Positions 42,442-51,057 of a stretch of 64,000 bases of DNA are shown one piece after another. Source of the DNA: Cytophagales bacterium (GTDB lineage Bacteria > Bacteroidota > Bacteroidia > Cytophagales > Thermoflexibacteraceae); NCBI GenBank assembly GCA_013299115.1, contig JAAFKA010000020.1:1-64000 (forward strand), in the 5' to 3' direction. The position numbers and the translations under genes were made by a program. The notes beneath the pieces are model-generated. The model ran no database searches. It saw only the letters and a program-made list of their open reading frames with translations, and had not been told where the DNA came from. Numbering within the stretch: the first letter of the stretch is position 1; each line of letters starts with the position of its first letter.

Positions 42442-45201
42442 ATGATGTCTTCTCATTTCATAAAAAATAAAATTATTGATAGCAAAGCTATATTTTTCTG
42501 CCTTTGTTGGCTGTTGAGTTGCTTAGAGGTGGCTGCTACACACATTCGGGCAGGAGATTTGACTGCCGAAAGAATATCTACCAATGGGCTAACCTACCGT
42601 TTTACCCTCACCATTTACAGAGATATGGGCGGTGTGGTGGCAGACCCGCGAATTACAATGGACTTTGGCGATGGCAACTCCGCAGAAGTGCCTATTACCT
42701 CTCAATCCATTTTGCCAGGCGGAACTAACACCGAAGTCATCACCTACGTTACCACGCACACCTACGCAGGACCTAACGAATACAAAGTAGGCGTGGGCAT
42801 AGAAAACCGCAATGCAGATATTTTGAACATTGCCAATTCGGTCAATACAAGGTTTTTCATTCAATCGTCTTTCCTTATTTCTCCGTTTTTGGGTCTGAAC
42901 AGGTCGCCAATTTTGACCTTGCCCCCGATAGAAATTGCAGCAGCCCGCCAACGCTATGTGCATAACCCTGGTGCCATAGACCCCGATGGCGACAGTTTGT
43001 CTTATGAATTGGTGGTTTGCAAAAAAGCAAGAGATGTAAACGTGGACGGCTACCGCAACTTAGACGATAGATTTTTTGGTGCTTCTAACGAAGCAAATAC
43101 AGCCCCTGCCACCTTGCGTTTAGACCCACGCACAGGAGATTTGGTCTGGGACGCACCGCTGCAAGTAGGACAATACAACGTAGCTTTTGTAGTCAAAGAG
43201 TGGAGAAACGGCATTTTGATTGGTGTAGTCAATCGAGATATGCAAATCATTGTGAGAGATAACCGCAACCAAAGACCTCGCCTGAACTTGTCCAGAGATA
43301 CTTGCGTGGTGGCGGGGGCATTGATTCGCAGCGTCATTTCAGCTACCGACCCCGATAGGCACGCCGTTATTTTGACAGCTGCGGGGGCTTTGTTTCGTTT
43401 GGCAACTCCCAGCAACCGAGCAACTTTCGATACCATTCGCAGCCAACCGCCATTAGGCACAGCCAGAGGAAATTTTCGTTGGCAGACCACTTGTAATGAC
43501 GTGAGCAGCCAAATTTACACAGTCATTTTTAAGGCAGAAGACGTACCGCGAAATTCACAAGACAGGTTGTCCGATATTCAAAGTTGGTCTATTCGAGTGG
43601 TAGCACCGCCGCCGACTTTGCAAACAGCCGTTGCCAATGGCACAAACAGAACCATTACTTTGCAATGGGCAAACTATATTTGCCCCAACGCCAGCACCAT
43701 GACCGTATGGAGGCGAATAGGGTCGCAAAGTTTTACGCCTGATAATTGCCAAACGGGTGCCCCTCCAGGTTACACAAAAGTAGGCGAAGTTCCCATTGGT
43801 ACTACTTCTTTTACAGACACCAACCTCCAACGCGGCGTAACCTATTGCTACCGAGTGGTGGCTGCTTTTCCGCTGCCCAAAGGTGGGGAAAGCATTACGT
43901 CTAATGAAGTGTGTGCAACTATTTCTATCAATGCACCTTTTGTTACCAATGTGAGTGTGTTGCAAACTAATCGAACTACGGGGCAAATTTTTGTTCGTTG
44001 GATTAAACCATTGAATATCAACTTAATAGACTTCCCAAAACCACACACTTACCGTTTGGCGAGGGCAGAAGGTTTGTCGGGCAATACGGCATACCTTCGT
44101 TTTGGTACTACTTTCAATGAAAATGACACCACTTTTACGGACAGCAACCTGAACACAGAGGAAAAAATATACAATTATCGGGTGTTGTTTTTCTCCGCAG
44201 GTCGGTTGATAGACAGTTCTGCGGTGGCATCTTCTGTTCGGTTAGCAGCCACAGGCACAGCCAGCAACGTGGGGCTTTCTTGGCTGTTTCAGGTGCCTTG
44301 GAACAACCAATCTACCCAGTTTCGCCGTCATTATATTTATCGAGAAAGGTTGGCAACACCCAATACCTTCGACCTTATAGACAGCGTGGACGTGAGCAAT
44401 GGCAGTTTCAGATACACAGACGCAGGCAGGTTTCAGAACACACCTTTGCAACGAGGACGCAACTACTGCTACTATGTGATGACAAGAGGAACTTACAACA
44501 ATCCGCAAATTGCAGCACCCTTGCTCAATAATTCTCAACGGGTGTGTGCCACTTTGCGTGATAGCATACCGCCATGTTCCCCTGCTATTGTACTCAATCC
44601 GCTAAATTGCGAGGACAACAGCGTAAAAAATCTATGCAACAACGCCACAGTCAGCAACAGATTGTTTTGGCGGGCAAACCTCACAGGCAACTGCGACAGA
44701 TTTATCAACGGCTACAAAATTTACTTTTCGCCCACAGCCGAAGACTCTTTGCAACTGTTGGCAACGATTACTTCAAAAAGTGATACTGTTACTTATTTTC
44801 ACAGAGATTTGACTTCTTTTGCAGGTCGGTACGCCATTACAGCCTTAGACACCGCAGGCAACGAAAGTTTGCGGAGCAACATAGTAGAAAACGACAACTG
44901 CCCATTTTATAGTTTGCCCAACGTGATTACGCCAAATAATGACAACCGAAACGACACTTTTCAGCCGATTTGCTACCGTTTTGTGGAAAAAGTAGAGTTT
45001 GTGGTCTATAACCGTTGGGGCGAAGAGGTTTACAAAAGTAGCAACGACATTTTGATTAACTGGGCAGGAGTCCACCAATCGGGTACACCTGTAACAGCAG
45101 GAGTTTATCATTATGAGGCAAAGGTTACCTTCAAAACTTTGCGAAAAACAGACCGCCAACAAATTATAAAAGGTTGGGTGCAGGTGATGCGGGAACAATA
45201 A
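42442..45201 (+). CDS. Large type IX-secreted protein with gliding-motility C-terminal domain
   Basis: From the ATG at 42442 the product is 919 residues. A signal peptide (AIFFCLCWLLSCLEVAATHI) is followed by PKD/cadherin-like beta domains (THIRAGDLTAERI, THTYAGPNEYKVGVGI, GAIDPDGDSLSYELV), several fibronectin III-like modules (GTTSFTDTNLQRGVTYCYRV and repeats of its type) and a CHU_C/T9SS type B sorting domain: NVITPNNDNRNDTFQPICYR, VVYNRWGEEVYKS and AGVYHYEAKV. Such proteins cross the outer membrane by type IX secretion and are attached to or released from the surface. It could be an adhesin. Regular Cys pairs suggest disulphides. Confidence 0.9.
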   Translation: MMSSHFIKNKIIDSKAIFFCLCWLLSCLEVAATHIRAGDLTAERISTNGLTYRFTLTIYRDMGGVVADPRITMDFGDGNSAEVPITSQSILPGGTNTEVITYVTTHTYAGPNEYKVGVGIENRNADILNIANSVNTRFFIQSSFLISPFLGLNRSPILTLPPIEIAAARQRYVHNPGAIDPDGDSLSYELVVCKKARDVNVDGYRNLDDRFFGASNEANTAPATLRLDPRTGDLVWDAPLQVGQYNVAFVVKEWRNGILIGVVNRDMQIIVRDNRNQRPRLNLSRDTCVVAGALIRSVISATDPDRHAVILTAAGALFRLATPSNRATFDTIRSQPPLGTARGNFRWQTTCNDVSSQIYTVIFKAEDVPRNSQDRLSDIQSWSIRVVAPPPTLQTAVANGTNRTITLQWANYICPNASTMTVWRRIGSQSFTPDNCQTGAPPGYTKVGEVPIGTTSFTDTNLQRGVTYCYRVVAAFPLPKGGESITSNEVCATISINAPFVTNVSVLQTNRTTGQIFVRWIKPLNINLIDFPKPHTYRLARAEGLSGNTAYLRFGTTFNENDTTFTDSNLNTEEKIYNYRVLFFSAGRLIDSSAVASSVRLAATGTASNVGLSWLFQVPWNNQSTQFRRHYIYRERLATPNTFDLIDSVDVSNGSFRYTDAGRFQNTPLQRGRNYCYYVMTRGTYNNPQIAAPLLNNSQRVCATLRDSIPPCSPAIVLNPLNCEDNSVKNLCNNATVSNRLFWRANLTGNCDRFINGYKIYFSPTAEDSLQLLATITSKSDTVTYFHRDLTSFAGRYAITALDTAGNESLRSNIVENDNCPFYSLPNVITPNNDNRNDTFQPICYRFVEKVEFVVYNRWGEEVYKSSNDILINWAGVHQSGTPVTAGVYHYEAKVTFKTLRKTDRQQIIKGWVQVMREQ

Positions 45202-45218
45202 AAAAAGACTTGTTTCAG

Positions 45219-45259
45219 AATTACATTGTCAACGGTCGCAAAACCTTGACAATGTAATT
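45219..45259. terminator. 14-bp hairpin after the CHU_C gene
   Basis: AATTACATTGTCAA (45219-45232) pairs exactly with TTGACAATGTAATT (45246-45259). The loop CGGTCGCAAAACC is partly complementary in itself (GGT/ACC). It lies between convergent genes. The inner ATTGTCAA stem links it to the REP units at 50.9 and 53.5 kb. Confidence 0.75.
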
Positions 45260-45284
45260 TTGAAAATTCAATTTCGAAAGTTGC

Positions 45285-46184
45285 TTAACTCATCTCATCG
45301 GGCAATACTTCTATATCCTGAATCAGCACCCTTTTGGCAATTTGTTGTCCTGTTGGGGTTGCAGCCAATCCGCCCATAGCTGTTTCTTTATATCTGGTTT
45401 CCATACTTTCGCCTATTTCGCCCATTGCCATCACACACTCATCTACGGGTATGACCGTAGGCACGCCTGCTAAGGCTATTTGGGCAGAAGAATAAGCAAT
45501 GGCTGCTGCACTTGCGTTGCGAACTATGCAAGGCACTTCGACCAGCCCCGCCACAGGGTCGCAGACCAAACCCAACATACATTGCAGCGTAATGGCAACT
45601 GCCGAAAAAACTTGGTCTATGTTGCCTCCCAAACAATAGACTACTGCCCCCGAACCCATAGCTGCTGCACTGCCTGTTTCGGCTTGGCAACCGCCGACTG
45701 CACCTGCCAAAGACGCATTTCTCTCTACTATCAGGGCAATGCCTGCTGAAACCAACAGCCCTTCTAATATTTTTCTATCGGGCAGGTCGTGGAGTTCTTG
45801 CAAGGTAACCAAAACCCCTGGCAAAATTCCCGAAGCCCCCGCCGTAGGTGCTGCCACGATGCGACCCATACAAGAATTGACTTCTTTGGCTGCTAAGGCA
45901 CGTGAAATCAACTTTTTAAATTCGGGTGAGAGAATGGTAACAGGCGAATTGAAAACTTTTTTTCCTCCGTTGTTTACCATGCCCGACCTCGAGGTCATGT
46001 CTTCGGTTAGCCCTGTCTGCACGGCTTCACGCATCACAGTATAGGCACGCAGCATACCGTCCCAAATTTCGGTTTCTGTTCTGCCTTTTTGCTGAATTTC
46101 ATAGGTCATAACAGGCTGAAAAAGAGGCTCTTGCGTAGTTTCGCAATGTTTTTTCCAACTTTTAAAATCGTCAAAGAGTAGCAT
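45285..46184 (-). CDS. sdaAA: L-serine ammonia-lyase, alpha subunit type
   Basis: This 299-residue iron-sulfur enzyme converts L-serine to pyruvate and ammonia. Family motifs: SRSGMVNNGGKKVF, CMGRIVAAPTAGASGILPG, GGCQAETGSAAAMGSGA and GLVCDPVAGLVEVPC, the last three giving the cysteines that hold the 4Fe-4S cluster. The length equals the separate alpha subunit of the two-part enzyme, but no beta-subunit gene is adjacent, so the beta part must lie elsewhere. Confidence 0.92.
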   Translation of the reverse strand: MLLFDDFKSWKKHCETTQEPLFQPVMTYEIQQKGRTETEIWDGMLRAYTVMREAVQTGLTEDMTSRSGMVNNGGKKVFNSPVTILSPEFKKLISRALAAKEVNSCMGRIVAAPTAGASGILPGVLVTLQELHDLPDRKILEGLLVSAGIALIVERNASLAGAVGGCQAETGSAAAMGSGAVVYCLGGNIDQVFSAVAITLQCMLGLVCDPVAGLVEVPCIVRNASAAAIAYSSAQIALAGVPTVIPVDECVMAMGEIGESMETRYKETAMGGLAATPTGQQIAKRVLIQDIEVLPDEMS

Positions 46185-46296
46185 AAAGTAAGGTGGTTTA
46201 TTTTGTGTGTGTGTAGTTTTTATTGTTTTTCATTGCGTAATTTTTCTTGGAATCAAGTTTGAAATGAAATTTGAAAAAACAAAAAAGGTTAAGACT

Positions 46297-46334
46297 ATCC
46301 TTAGCGTTAGGGTTGCAACCCCAACGCTAAGGAT
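46297..46334. repeat. REP-like 38-nt palindrome with GGGTTGCAACCC core
   Basis: An 18-bp stem with one mismatch starts ATCCTTAGCGTTAGGGTT. It is in the 322-base gap upstream of sdaAA, together with the MITE-like element at 46392-46504. Confidence 0.75.
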
Positions 46335-46391
46335 AATGTACAGCATTTTGGCATTGCATTTTAAAAATGTACAGTAATATTTTCAAGTCCA

Positions 46392-46504
46392 AAGAGGCTG
46401 TCCAAAAAGTCAAAAATTTAGAATTTTTAAAAATATAACTTATTGATAATTAATTATTTATACTTATTATTTTCTCATTTTTTTGACTTTTAGACAGCTT
46501 CTAC
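46392..46504. mobile_element. MITE-like element with about 24-bp inverted ends
   Basis: The left end AGAGGCTGTCCAAAAAGTC and the right end GACTTTTAGACAGCTTCT are imperfect inverted repeats bordering about 65 bases of very AT-rich DNA with no gene. The right end also resembles the sequence at 128-147 by the window edge. It stops three bases short of the stop codon of the metalloprotease gene. Confidence 0.6.
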
Positions 46505-46506
46505 TT

Positions 46507-49047
46507 TTACTTTTTCGGATTTAAAATTCCGTCTATCCTTTGCAGCACATCTTGCAAGTGATATTTCATATCTTGGTTGCCTGCATAACGGACAAGGGCA
46601 GCTTTCACTTCGCCTTGCAGCGTAACTAATTCCCCTCTTGCGTAGGCACGAATGTCGGACTGCGAAGCATCTATGCTCGTGAAACCAAAGAAATCTTTCC
46701 ACTCCTCAAATGCAGGTGGTAGTGGCGTTTGCTCTTGAGTCATCAAAAACTCCATTCTTTCCAAATAAGCACGTTGCAAGTTGCGGCGATAAGTGTCTAT
46801 TGGCTTTGCGGTAGCAAGTTCTGTCCAAATTCCTTTGCGAAGGTCTGTAAAGAGGTTGCCCATCGTGTAGCTGCTTGCTTTGCCATACCTTGCCTCGCAC
46901 TCTATCAACCTTGCCAATCTGCTAAACTCCAACAATTCATTGACCACACTCACTTGGGCTGCTCTCACTCGGTTTACTACGCCTGCGTGTTCTATGCGGC
47001 GAGAAACCTCCTCGTTGATAGCCCATGTTGGCGTAGTCAAAAACTGTTCGGTGAGGAACTTGATAGCACGTTGCTGTTTGTCTTTCTCTACAGGTTGGAA
47101 AACTACGCCCTCTTGGGTAGATAGTTTGGGAGTTTCATAGACCCCGCCCACGTTTTTCAATACGTGACCACTGTATCTCCGCCACTGCCAAATGGTTGCA
47201 TCATACAATTCCATTAACTCTTTGTAGTCTTCGTTTTCTTTGGCTGTCCATTTCACCAAATTTGGCACTATTCGTTTCAGGTTTTCAATACCATAAGCAC
47301 TGGCTTTCATTGCATCATCTCCTACACATTCGGTAAGTGAACGAGGGTCAATTTCATTGAAAGTTTGGCGACCATACCAATACATAGGGTTGCCCCAATT
47401 TTTCATTATCAAGGCATTGAGTTGAGGCAATTCGTCTTCTGGTTTTTTGATATTTGGATACCAACGGTAGCCCCATTCGGTAATGTAATTGTCATAAACC
47501 CCAATAGAAGGATACCAACGGTTGATTTTGTCCTTTGGTTGTGCCACATAATTAAACCTTGCATAGTCCATAATAGACGGTGCAACGCCATATTTGTCGG
47601 TAAAAGTAGTAGAACGTAGCGAATCAACAGGGTGAGCATAGCTTGAACCCATGTTGTGTGGGTAGCCCAACGTATGCCCAACTTCGTGTGCCATCACAAA
47701 ACGCAAGCCCAAACCCATCATGTCTTTGCTTAGGTAGCCTGTTTGCAATTCTGGCACAATTTGCGATGCCTGCACCACCATCCAATCTCTGAGTAACTGC
47801 ATAATATTGTGATACCACAAAATATCACTTTCAATGATTTCGCCACTTCGTGGGTCGTGTACGTGAGGACCTACTGCATTTTGGATTTTGGTTGTGATGT
47901 ACCGAATACAAGAATAACGGCTGTCATCGGGGTCAAAATCGGGGTCTTCTTGGGGTGTAGGGGCATCTTTTGCTATGATTGCATTTTTGAAACCAGCTTT
48001 TTCAAAGGCTTTCTGCCAATCCTCAATCCCTTGTTTGAGGTAAGGGCGAAACTCAACAGGCGTAGCAGGGTCTATGTAATACACAATAGGCTTAATGGGT
48101 TCTACCAATTCGCCACGCAAATAAGCAGCCTTGTCTTTGGGTTCTAAACGCCAACGCGTAATGTATTCCACTTCGTCTGCCTGATAAGCAGGAGAGCCAT
48201 AATCTGTAAACTCAACAGAGAAAAACCCCGCCCTTTTGTCTGCCAAACGAGGCATAGCAGGCACTTTGGGCAACAAAATAATGGATTGTGTCATTTCTAC
48301 CGACAAAGTTCCCGATACTTGGTTGCTTGGCGGATTGTTGGCTGCGTATGTCAAGACGTGCTTCACCACCAAATTTTGTGGAAAACTTTTGCCCTGCACC
48401 ACATAGCTGCGGGCATTGTCTAACCTTGTAACCTGAAAGGCTTTGCGTTGTCCATCGCCGATGGCTGCCAAGAGGGGAATGTCGTTAGTAAACAAAGGAT
48501 TGATTTCAATAACTCTGGCGGTGGTGTCTTTGTTGATTGCCACCACGTCAAAAGCCCACACCACAGGCGAAAAATTGTTAGCTTTTACCGATTTGTAAAT
48601 TGGCAATTCTTCGGAAGCAATATTTTGGGTGGAGATGTATTTCAACAAAATTTGGTTGCCTTGTCTGCCCCAGCGTATCATCTGTTGAGGTTTTGCCTCT
48701 GTTCCTGCCCCACCGAAGGTAAGATTTTCTACTGCCCCCGAAATTTTGCTGACCAGTAACATATCTCTTTCTATCAAACTATCGGGAATTTCAAAATAGT
48801 ATTTGTCATCGACTTTGTGTAGCCAAAACATACCTTTTTTGGTTTCGGCAGCCGAAGTGATAATTTCGCTATAAGGTTTTATTTTGCCTGTTGGCTTGGC
48901 TGCGGGTTTGTCGCCTGTTGGCGGCGTGGTGGGTGGCGTTGGCGTTTTCTGGGCAAAACTGTCGGTTGTCCCCAAACTCAACAAGCCTCCTAATAGCACC
49001 GCAGTTAAACTTTTGGCGTATTTGGTAAACGAAAAATGTGTGTTCAT
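46507..49047 (-). CDS. Exported zinc metalloprotease (DUF5117/DUF4953-type metzincin)
   Basis: The product has 846 residues and an N-terminal signal (SLTAVLLGGLLSLGTTDSFA). A Pro/Thr-rich linker follows (PTPPTTPPTGDKPAAKPTGK). The central protease domain has the metzincin zinc site HEVGHTLGYPHN, and a Met in SIMDYARFN that would be the Met-turn. The long N-terminal part with KKGMFWLHKVDDKYYFEIPD fits DUF5118/5117 and the C-terminal helical part the usual tail of this Bacteroidota family. It is likely periplasmic or outer-membrane associated. Substrate unknown. Confidence 0.88.
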   Translation of the reverse strand: MNTHFSFTKYAKSLTAVLLGGLLSLGTTDSFAQKTPTPPTTPPTGDKPAAKPTGKIKPYSEIITSAAETKKGMFWLHKVDDKYYFEIPDSLIERDMLLVSKISGAVENLTFGGAGTEAKPQQMIRWGRQGNQILLKYISTQNIASEELPIYKSVKANNFSPVVWAFDVVAINKDTTARVIEINPLFTNDIPLLAAIGDGQRKAFQVTRLDNARSYVVQGKSFPQNLVVKHVLTYAANNPPSNQVSGTLSVEMTQSIILLPKVPAMPRLADKRAGFFSVEFTDYGSPAYQADEVEYITRWRLEPKDKAAYLRGELVEPIKPIVYYIDPATPVEFRPYLKQGIEDWQKAFEKAGFKNAIIAKDAPTPQEDPDFDPDDSRYSCIRYITTKIQNAVGPHVHDPRSGEIIESDILWYHNIMQLLRDWMVVQASQIVPELQTGYLSKDMMGLGLRFVMAHEVGHTLGYPHNMGSSYAHPVDSLRSTTFTDKYGVAPSIMDYARFNYVAQPKDKINRWYPSIGVYDNYITEWGYRWYPNIKKPEDELPQLNALIMKNWGNPMYWYGRQTFNEIDPRSLTECVGDDAMKASAYGIENLKRIVPNLVKWTAKENEDYKELMELYDATIWQWRRYSGHVLKNVGGVYETPKLSTQEGVVFQPVEKDKQQRAIKFLTEQFLTTPTWAINEEVSRRIEHAGVVNRVRAAQVSVVNELLEFSRLARLIECEARYGKASSYTMGNLFTDLRKGIWTELATAKPIDTYRRNLQRAYLERMEFLMTQEQTPLPPAFEEWKDFFGFTSIDASQSDIRAYARGELVTLQGEVKAALVRYAGNQDMKYHLQDVLQRIDGILNPKK

Positions 49048-49438
49048 GTTTTTTTAAAGTTAAAAGTATTTCAAATAATTTTACCTAAAAGTATTTTGCA
49101 GCTAAAATTGTTTAAAGAAAACAATAAAAAATTGTTAAAAAAAATCTTAAAAAGTTAAAGTTTGTTATAATTTTTGAAACTTGCCACTGTTTCTGTCCAA
49201 TCCAATCCACTTGGCAGAGCAGTTGAGGACTCTCAGAGTAGTTTTGGTTTCTCAAGACCAAAACTCAGGGTTGCTCTAAGCTCTTTTACTTTTAGTTGAA
49301 TAATCGAAAATCTTTTAGATGTACATTTTGAAATTATCTAAAACCTATTGGCTAATAGATTAAAAAATAAAATAAAATCTTACATTTGTTCGTAAAGTTA
49401 CTTTTATATAAATCAACCAAAATTTTCTATATTTAACC
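49048..49438. other. 391-base intergenic region
   Basis: It lies between two divergent genes and is very AT-rich. The only structure seen is a hairpin AGTTTTGGT/ACCAAAACT near 49242-49267. No good promoter box was found for the pseudouridine synthase and no open frame of note is present. Confidence 0.5.
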
Positions 49439-50113
49439 ATGAATGTTTCCGTTATTTTTGAGGACAATCATCTACTCATAGTCAATAAGCCAAGTGGTTT
49501 GTTGGTGCAAGGCGATGAAACAGGAGATATGCCTTTGGCAGAACACGCCAAGTTGTATTTAAAAGAGAAGTACAACAAGCAAGGTAATGTGTTTTGTGGC
49601 GTGGTGCATCGGTTAGACAGACCAGTGAGTGGTTTGGTGGTACTTGCCAAAACTTCCAAAGCCTTAGAAAGAATGAATACAATTTTTCAGAGTCGGCAAG
49701 TAGAAAAAACCTATTGGGCAGTAGTTAAGCAAAGCCCCCCACAGCCTGAAGGAAATTTGCGACATTGGTTGGTAAAAGACAGCACCAAAAACAAGGTAAA
49801 AGCCTATTCAAAATTGGTAGCCAATAGCCAAGAAGCCTTGTTGAGTTACAGTCTGCTAACCGCCAGAGAAGGTCATTATCTTTTGGAAGTGAAACCACTA
49901 ACAGGCAGACCTCACCAAATTCGGGTACAGTTAGCCTCGATGGGTTGCATTATCAAGGGTGATGTTAAATATGGTTTCCCTACACCTGCTCCTGATGCTC
50001 GGATTTACCTCCACTCTCGATACATTCGTTTTATGCACCCCATAGCAAAAGAATTGATAGAGCTGGAGGCGGATATACCACAAGAAGGTTTTTGGCAACT
50101 GATGACAAAATAA
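49439..50113 (+). CDS. RluA-family pseudouridine synthase
   Basis: The product is 224 residues: VIFEDNHLLIVNKPSGLLVQ at the start, the catalytic loop GVVHRLDRPVSGLVVLAKTS with the essential Asp, then VEKTYWAVVKQSPP and PLTGRPHQIRVQLASMGCII. It makes pseudouridine in rRNA or tRNA. It lacks an S4 domain, so it belongs with the shorter TruC/RluA-like group. Target not determined. Confidence 0.92.
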   Translation: MNVSVIFEDNHLLIVNKPSGLLVQGDETGDMPLAEHAKLYLKEKYNKQGNVFCGVVHRLDRPVSGLVVLAKTSKALERMNTIFQSRQVEKTYWAVVKQSPPQPEGNLRHWLVKDSTKNKVKAYSKLVANSQEALLSYSLLTAREGHYLLEVKPLTGRPHQIRVQLASMGCIIKGDVKYGFPTPAPDARIYLHSRYIRFMHPIAKELIELEADIPQEGFWQLMTK

Positions 50114-50130
50114 TTTTGAATGTTTAATTT

Positions 50131-50784
50131 CTAATTGTCTATTGTAAATTTCAATAACATAAAACCGTGCATAGTGCTTTCTCCATTGCAAGTGTGTTGA
50201 GATTTAGTAAAAAGCAAAATATACTTGCTTTGAGTAAACAAGTAAGCCTGCTCTATGGTGTAGTTAAAATACAGACCTTCCTTGTAAAAATAAACTAATT
50301 CAGGCTTAATCCCTTTGCAAATTGGCAGGTCTATGCCCTGTTTACCCATGTTTTTGTTCCAATGTTTGGCACAGTCATAAGGAAAAGAGGTCTGTTTTTG
50401 GGTTAATAAAAATGAATTGGCTACTGGCGGGCTGAGGCTGATGTTGGTAACAGGAAAATTGACACTTCCGTTATAGGATTTAACAGCAATGTATTCTTCC
50501 GTTTTCAGCACTTGATTTGCCTGTTCTACCCAATGCCAACTATCAAACTCTTTGAGTTCGGTTAGCTTAGTTTCATAAAACTGGTTGCCCTGGCTGCTAC
50601 TGAAAATCTGAATTAAATGCGACTCACCGCAATCTCCATATAAATTTTCGCCAATCCAAAAAGCATCGTCATGCTTGGACTTGAAAAAAAACTTAAATTC
50701 TTGGTTGCAACCTCCCGTCCTTTTATCGGGAGAGGTGCGAAGGAAAAAGCCCAAGAGCAGCAAAACACAGGCGAGGAGTTTCAT
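50131..50784 (-). CDS. Hypothetical exported protein
   Basis: The product is 217 residues. The N-terminus MKLLACVLLLLGFFLRTSPD is a signal peptide, with a Cys at position 6 that is not in a good lipobox. The mature part is beta-rich with several Cys (CNQEFKFFF, YGDCGESHLIQ, CAKHWNKNMG, HTCNGEST). No family is recognised. It converges with the pseudouridine synthase gene, with 17 bases between stops. Confidence 0.6.
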   Translation of the reverse strand: MKLLACVLLLLGFFLRTSPDKRTGGCNQEFKFFFKSKHDDAFWIGENLYGDCGESHLIQIFSSSQGNQFYETKLTELKEFDSWHWVEQANQVLKTEEYIAVKSYNGSVNFPVTNISLSPPVANSFLLTQKQTSFPYDCAKHWNKNMGKQGIDLPICKGIKPELVYFYKEGLYFNYTIEQAYLFTQSKYILLFTKSQHTCNGESTMHGFMLLKFTIDN

Positions 50785-50903
50785 ACAATTATTTATTTTT
50801 ACGATTGGCTTACTTTTCTTACAAATGTAGCAAAAATATTGAGTTTTACAACTGCATAAACTAAATAGATTGGTAAGTGTTTATTCATGTAAATTATAAA
50901 AAT

Positions 50904-50938
50904 TACGATTGTCAAGGGCTGCGACCATTGCCAACGTA
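50904..50938. repeat. 35-bp REP unit
   Basis: TACGATTGTCAAGGGCTGCG followed by ACCATTGCCAACGTA. It is nearly the same as the three units at 53484-53641 beside the RAYT remnant. It lies 5' of the SpoIIE-type phosphatase. Confidence 0.85.
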
Positions 50939-51057
50939 CAAAAACATAACAAAAAATTGATATTGCTTGATTTTGTTTAACATTCATTAATCAATCCTTT
51001 ATATAGGCTTAACTTTTTTGCATAGAAAATAAACGACCTTTGTGCAAAAATAAAAAG

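Noticed and set aside
49200-49300. Riboswitch or small RNA upstream of the pseudouridine synthase
   Set aside because: Only one simple 9-bp stem was found, with no conserved aptamer core and no terminator next to the start codon.
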